Positions 59,364 to 64,000 of a stretch of 64,000 nucleotides of DNA are shown piece by piece. Each line of letters opens with the position of its first letter. Position 1 is the first letter of the stretch. Where the stretch lies: assembly GCA_024138025.1 (NCBI GenBank), contig JAMXBD010004237.1:1-64000 (forward strand), written 5' to 3'. The translations under genes and the position numbers were made by a program. Under the pieces are notes generated by a model. The model worked only from the letters and a program-made list of their open reading frames with translations, did not search any database and was not told where the DNA came from. Origin of the DNA: Combretum micranthum (Eukaryota > Streptophyta > Magnoliopsida > Myrtales > Combretaceae).

Positions 59364-62300
59364 TCATGATAGGTTTAGTGAAAATGCCTGCAATTCAATG
59401 TTGAGAGGAACAAAGTGAGTTTTAATGAATCCTTTTTCAATATAGTCCTCGATAAAACAGACATCAGTCTTAATATGCTTTGTTTGACCATGTTGACAAG
59501 GATTAGTCACTATCAAAAGTGCATATTTATTATCACAACAAAGGGAAATAGGGAAAGAAATTGCAATATGCAAATCTCAGAGAATGTATGAAACCTAGAA
59601 TAACTCCTTGGTAGCAAATGCTACACTTCTATACTCGACCTCAGCTAATGATGTTGCAACTGTGGGTTGCTTCTTTGACTTCCAAGAGAAAGCAACACCT
59701 CCAAGGAGTATACTAAAACCCAAAATAGATTTTCAATTAGTGGAACAAGAAGCCTAATCTACATTAAAAAAGGCTTGAAGTTGAAGAACAGAGGCAATGA
59801 GGAAACTTAAACCAAGAGAAATGGTATGCTTCAAATATCAAAGCAAGTGAAAAAGAACCTGCAAGTGTGTAGAACGTGGAGTAGCAACAAATTGAATCAG
59901 TCAATGAACAGAGAATAAGATATTAGAGCGAGTCATTCCTAAGTAAAGGAGACGACTAACTATTCTTCGATAAAAGGTTGGATCCGAAAGCAAGTCACCA
60001 TTAAGATTATCCAACTTACAGCCTGATGGCCAAGGAATTTTAACTAGTTCGCAAGTAGTCATACCAGTGTCAATAAGTAAATAAAGAATATATTTTCTCT
60101 AATGCAAGAGAATACCAATACTAGAACAAAAACGTTCAAGGCCTAAAAAGAACCTTGCTTCACCTATGTTTTTAATTGTAAAAGCAACATCAAGCTTCTT
60201 TTTAAGATTAGAGATATCCTCTAAATGAGTACTAGTGATCAACACACCATCAGCATAAACAAGAACTACTAAAAAATGAACATCATTAGCCTTAGTAGAA
60301 ACAGAATAATCATGAAAGGACTAGACAAAACCATATTGAAGCAAAAACTGAGTCAATTCAAATTCCATTGATGATATGCTTTTTTGAGACCATATAATGA
60401 CTTCTTCATCCAAAAAACTTGGTTAGAAGAAACTTTATCATAACCATGTAGAGGAAGCATATAAATCTCCTTCTCAATATGACCATGGAGGAAAGCATTG
60501 TTGATATTAATTTGGTGAATTGGCCATCCTTTTGCACTAGCAATTGCAAGAACAATTTAAGCAGTTCGTATCTTAGTAATAGGGGGGAAAGTATCATGAT
60601 AGTCTTCACCTTCAACTTGATTATATAGCTCAACAACCAATCGAGTTTAATGTTGTTCAACACTATCATCAGGTTTATATTTAACCTTATAGACCCATTG
60701 CTTTCTTTCCCTTAGCCAAGCAAGCAATTTCCCAAATTTGATTTCATTATAAAGCTTCAATTTCTAAGTTCATGGCATCGACCCATTTTTTTATGCTTAT
60801 TGGATTGTGAATAAGTTGTTGCTTCAAAAATTAAACACATTTGCCAATGAATGCATAACATCAGATGAATTTGAAAGAAAATAGGATGAATGAAACAAGG
60901 GATAAGTGTATGAAGAAGAGAGAATGTGTATAGGAGATGTACTACAATTAGAATTAGCTTTAGAGGCAGTGTTCATTGTATGTATATAATCTGATAACCA
61001 TGCAAGTAAATGATGTCTAGTAGATCTTCTAAACATAAATGACGACCTCATCTGAAACATTACCAAAAGAAGAGGAATCACAAGGACTTGAATCAACTAG
61101 GACTAAAGAAGGATGTTTAGAAACAAGAGTAGGAAGACTAGAATCAGATAGATCAAGAGAAACTAAGTCTTTAGTATGAGAAGTATGAGCACAAGAAGGA
61201 TTAGAAAATAAAGAATCCTGATTAGCATCCTTAAAAGGAAAAGAATGTTCATAAAAATTAACATTGCAACTAACCATGACTTTTTTTTTTTATGGAAAGA
61301 TTAAAGACTTTATAAGCTTTTTGATCATGAGCATACCTAAGAAAGACATACTTAACACCTCCAGGATCAAACTTGTCCCTGTACACAACATGTACAAAAG
61401 AATGACACAAACAACCCATGACTCGAACTAAAGTTCTTTCATGAATAATAACAAGAGAAGTATCAAGTAAATGCCTATGTTTTCTCTTAACATGACCATT
61501 TTGCTAAGGTATATAAACTGAAGTTCTTTGATGAATAATACCAAGAGAAGTGAACAAGATTGACTAGCATGAGAAAGAAATTTAGAACTATTATCACTTC
61601 TCATAAACTTAGGTGTAACATGAAAATGATTAAGGACATATCGAAAGAAAGGATTTAGAATGTTAGAAACTTGAAATTTATTCCTCAAAACATAGGTCGA
61701 AGTACAACGACTATAGTAATCAAGAATAGTCAAAACAAAAAAAAATTGCCCTGCCAATGGAGGTAACCTTATAAGGACCCTGTAAGTCTATGTGTAACAA
61801 ATGGAAAGCAAAATCTGAATGATTAAAACTCTTTTCGAAAGGTAATCGACTCAAGTTTGCTTGATTACAAACATCACACATAAAATTTGACATAAAAAGA
61901 CTTATAAGTAAAAACATGTCTAAATTTTAACAAAGAAGAATGACCTAAGCGTTCATGTAAAAGTTGAATGGGAACATCTTATGTACAAGAAGAAATAGTA
62001 GACAACTCATTACAAGGAAATTCATCTAATGTAAAGTTATTTGATTCAAGTACATATAATCCACAAGCTTCCCTAGCATTTGCAATTATAATTAGGGTTC
62101 AAGTCTTGAAAAACACAAGAATTGGCATTTAAAATAACCATCAAATGATCATGTTTTAGCATTTACTCATTGAGAACAAATTATTAGTAAAATCTGGTAC
62201 AAGAAAAACATCATGTAGGGTTAAGGAAGAAGAGATTTTGACTTAGCCAATAGTGTTTACATGTTTAACAAGCCCGTTAGGTAATTTTATATGTATAGGT

Positions 62301-63522
62301 CTAGTTAAAGTGACTTGATGTGTGACAATATTGGAATAAAGAGTCATGTGATTTATGGCTCCATTATCTATCATTCATGAATCAATAATAGAATTCACAA
62401 CACTAAAACACAAATTATACGAGCAAAACTGACCTGAGGAATTTAGCCCATTGTCATCAACAAAAATAGCAAAAATAGAACCATATGTACTATTAACAGA
62501 TTTATTCAAAAGCCTCAAAACCTGTTAACAAGCATCATGTAATGCTTGCGTATCAACATCTACAAGTGAGGAATTATCAGAAGTTCTCAAAATTTGAAAC
62601 CGATGCTGATGAAACAAAAGGAGACTTGCCTGTCATCACTCGAACTCTCCTACCCTTAAACCAATCTAGATAACCAACGATTTGGGAGCACTTATCAACT
62701 GAATGTCCTTCACTCATGCTATATTTGCATACCATTCGACCTTTAGCTTTCTTCCTATCACCAAATTGTTTTGCATGATCCTTTGATGCAATAAAAGTTG
62801 CACCATCTGATTGCATATCCATGGTAACATGTCTTCGTGTCTCAATTTGTTGCACTAGATAGAAAGCCCTACTTACACTTGGTAAAGGCTCCATAGATAA
62901 AACTTGATTCCTTACATGTTCATAAGAATCATTTAAACTCATGAGAAATTGCATGAGTTTCATGTGTGACTCAAAATCTATAATCCTCTCCTTTAAATTG
63001 CACGTGCAATATTCAAGTCTACCGCAAGTACAATTAAAATACAGATTTAAAGCTTGCAACTCATCTTATGCCTTTTTCATCTTATTATAGTATTGCGCTA
63101 CATACATGTCACTCTGTTTCAGATTACAAATCTCTTGCTAGAGTTGGTATATCATAGGTCCATTTGATTGACCATATTGTTCTATGATTTGATCCCAAAG
63201 CTCTTTAAAAGAATGACTATATGAGACGTTTTGTGATAATTCACTATTCATAGAACTTAATAACTAGCATTGAACCATATAATCACACCGATTCCATTTC
63301 CTTAGTGCTACTGGATTATCAATAGGTTTAACAATTGAAACATCCACAAAACCTAGCTTAAACTTCGTGCCAAGGGCCATACGTATACAATGGTTCCATG
63401 AAACAAAATTTGATCCATTAAAAAGAATGTTTCCAAGACACATATTCGTTTATTAGTAGATGATAAAGCTAAAGGATCAATAGCAACAATTTCATTTTGT
63501 GCAAAATCTCCAACCAACACCA
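59364..63522 (-). pseudogene. gag-pol pseudogene of copia C
   Basis: The frame starts near 63522 and is soon interrupted. The gag segment 63059-62577 has QFLMSLNDSYEHVRNQ and a zinc knuckle of form C-X2-S-X4-H-X4-C followed by GYLDWFKG. Integrase remnants include C-X2-C (CDVCNQANLSRLPF) and HIDLQGPYKV in 61917-61720, and RSDN in 61757-61428. Reverse transcriptase pieces lie between 60830 and 60100, with YADG at 60247-60258 where YVDD is usual. The RNase H tail (59573-59364) keeps TKHIKTD. Loss of the second catalytic Asp and many stops make it inactive. Confidence 0.88.
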
Positions 63523-63636
63523 TTACACAACCTTAGGAAAAGAGAATGACGAAGAGGAAACTAACAAAAACAGATCGAAGAAGATTTGGAGAAAAGATCC
63601 AACGTTCATCACAAAATCAAAGCCAACAAGATCTGT

Positions 63637-63651
63637 GTTAATCTGATACCA
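63637..63651 (-). other. Primer-binding site of copia C
   Basis: Minus-strand TGGTATCAGATTAAC starts directly at the LTR edge (63651/63652) and matches the TGGTATCAGAGC core at its first nine bases. Confidence 0.8.
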
Positions 63652-63859
63652 TGTGAGAATCCATCTATAACTCAAGAATTCACATGCAAGAGTACAGAGG
63701 AAGTGAAGAACAGAAGAACGAAAGTGGAAAGGAAATAAAAGGTTGTTATTGTTGTAACAAAAATATCTAAAGGTATTTATAACCTATTAAAGATCCTATA
63801 CAGCTAAGACTGCTAAAACATAATACACTAGCAAATAAATAAAGTACACATATCTCAAC
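63652..63859 (-). repeat. 5' LTR of copia C
   Basis: 208 bp, TGTGAGAATCC to CTCAACA on the plus strand, next to the primer-binding site. This confirms minus-strand orientation. Confidence 0.9.
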
Positions 63860-64000
63860 AAAACTTCATCAATCAAGTATATATAACAAGATATTCAAGT
63901 ATGAGGGATGATAAGCTAGTCTCTTCTCATTTCATTGGTAACAGAACTTCTCTTTTTTCATATGAGGCCTTGATTGGGAAAATTAAATATATTTTCTAAA
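63860..64000. other. Flank beyond copia C
   Basis: Begins with the AAACT target duplication, then ordinary AT-rich sequence to the window end. Confidence 0.5.

Larger units (their letters stand above)
59108..63859 (-). mobile_element. Complete Ty1/copia retrotransposon, Ale-like (copia C)
   Basis: LTRs at 59108-59317 and 63652-63859 flank a minus-strand gag-pol. The flanking AAACT is identical on both sides (59103-59107 and 63860-63864), a perfect 5-bp target duplication. Total length 4.75 kb with about 210-bp LTRs and the gag type match the Ale/Retrofit lineage. The LTRs differ at about 25 positions counted by eye, so the insertion is not recent, in line with the broken frames. Confidence 0.92.

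Overview
The window is nuclear DNA of a flowering plant, most likely a eudicot. It is AT-rich and thinly genic, with short conserved exons separated by long AT-rich introns and spacers. It holds Ty1/copia elements, an L1-type LINE, a SIP1-clade trihelix gene, a plant cationic amino acid transporter (CAT) gene, two nuclear tRNA genes and a decayed plastid rDNA insert. I could not narrow the species further.

Layout. 0-8.6 kb: tRNA-Gln (minus), a deleted LTR-retroelement, tRNA-Trp (plus), a repeat-rich stretch with the first copy of a three-copy dispersed repeat, a gypsy-like non-coding stretch, and a GC-richer patch of short GGCGGTGTA-like motifs. 8.65-16.44 kb: a complete but decayed copia element (minus) with ~1.1 kb LTRs. 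16.4-25.5 kb: AT-rich spacer, a long terminal-repeat-like stretch with two TATA boxes, and two more copies of the dispersed repeat. 25.5-27.4 kb: a single-exon trihelix transcription-factor gene (plus). 27.4-32.9 kb: no convincing gene. 32.88-39.44 kb: a full-length LINE (plus) with poly(A) and target-site duplication. 39.98-40.13 kb: a plastid rrn23 fragment. 42.3-49.0 kb: a five-exon CAT gene (minus). 49-55.5 kb: spacer with microsatellites, a MITE-like end and one small ORF. 55.55-58.70 kb: a truncated copia element. 59.11-63.86 kb: a complete 4.75 kb Ale-like copia element with perfect target-site duplication.

Functional content. The likely host functions are two tRNAs, one DNA-binding regulator and one membrane amino acid transporter. 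They are independent genes, not a pathway. All copia-type elements lie on the minus strand and all show stops, frameshifts or lost catalytic residues.

The most useful cross-cutting observation concerns base-level quality. The tRNA-Gln, the trihelix gene and the CAT gene are each conserved except for one missing base inside a 2-3 nt homopolymer, and two LINE frameshifts look the same. Either these copies are decaying or the assembly carries uncorrected short deletions; this decides whether the two protein genes are functional. I found no CRISPR array, operon, phage-like cluster or other evidence of an undescribed biological system.
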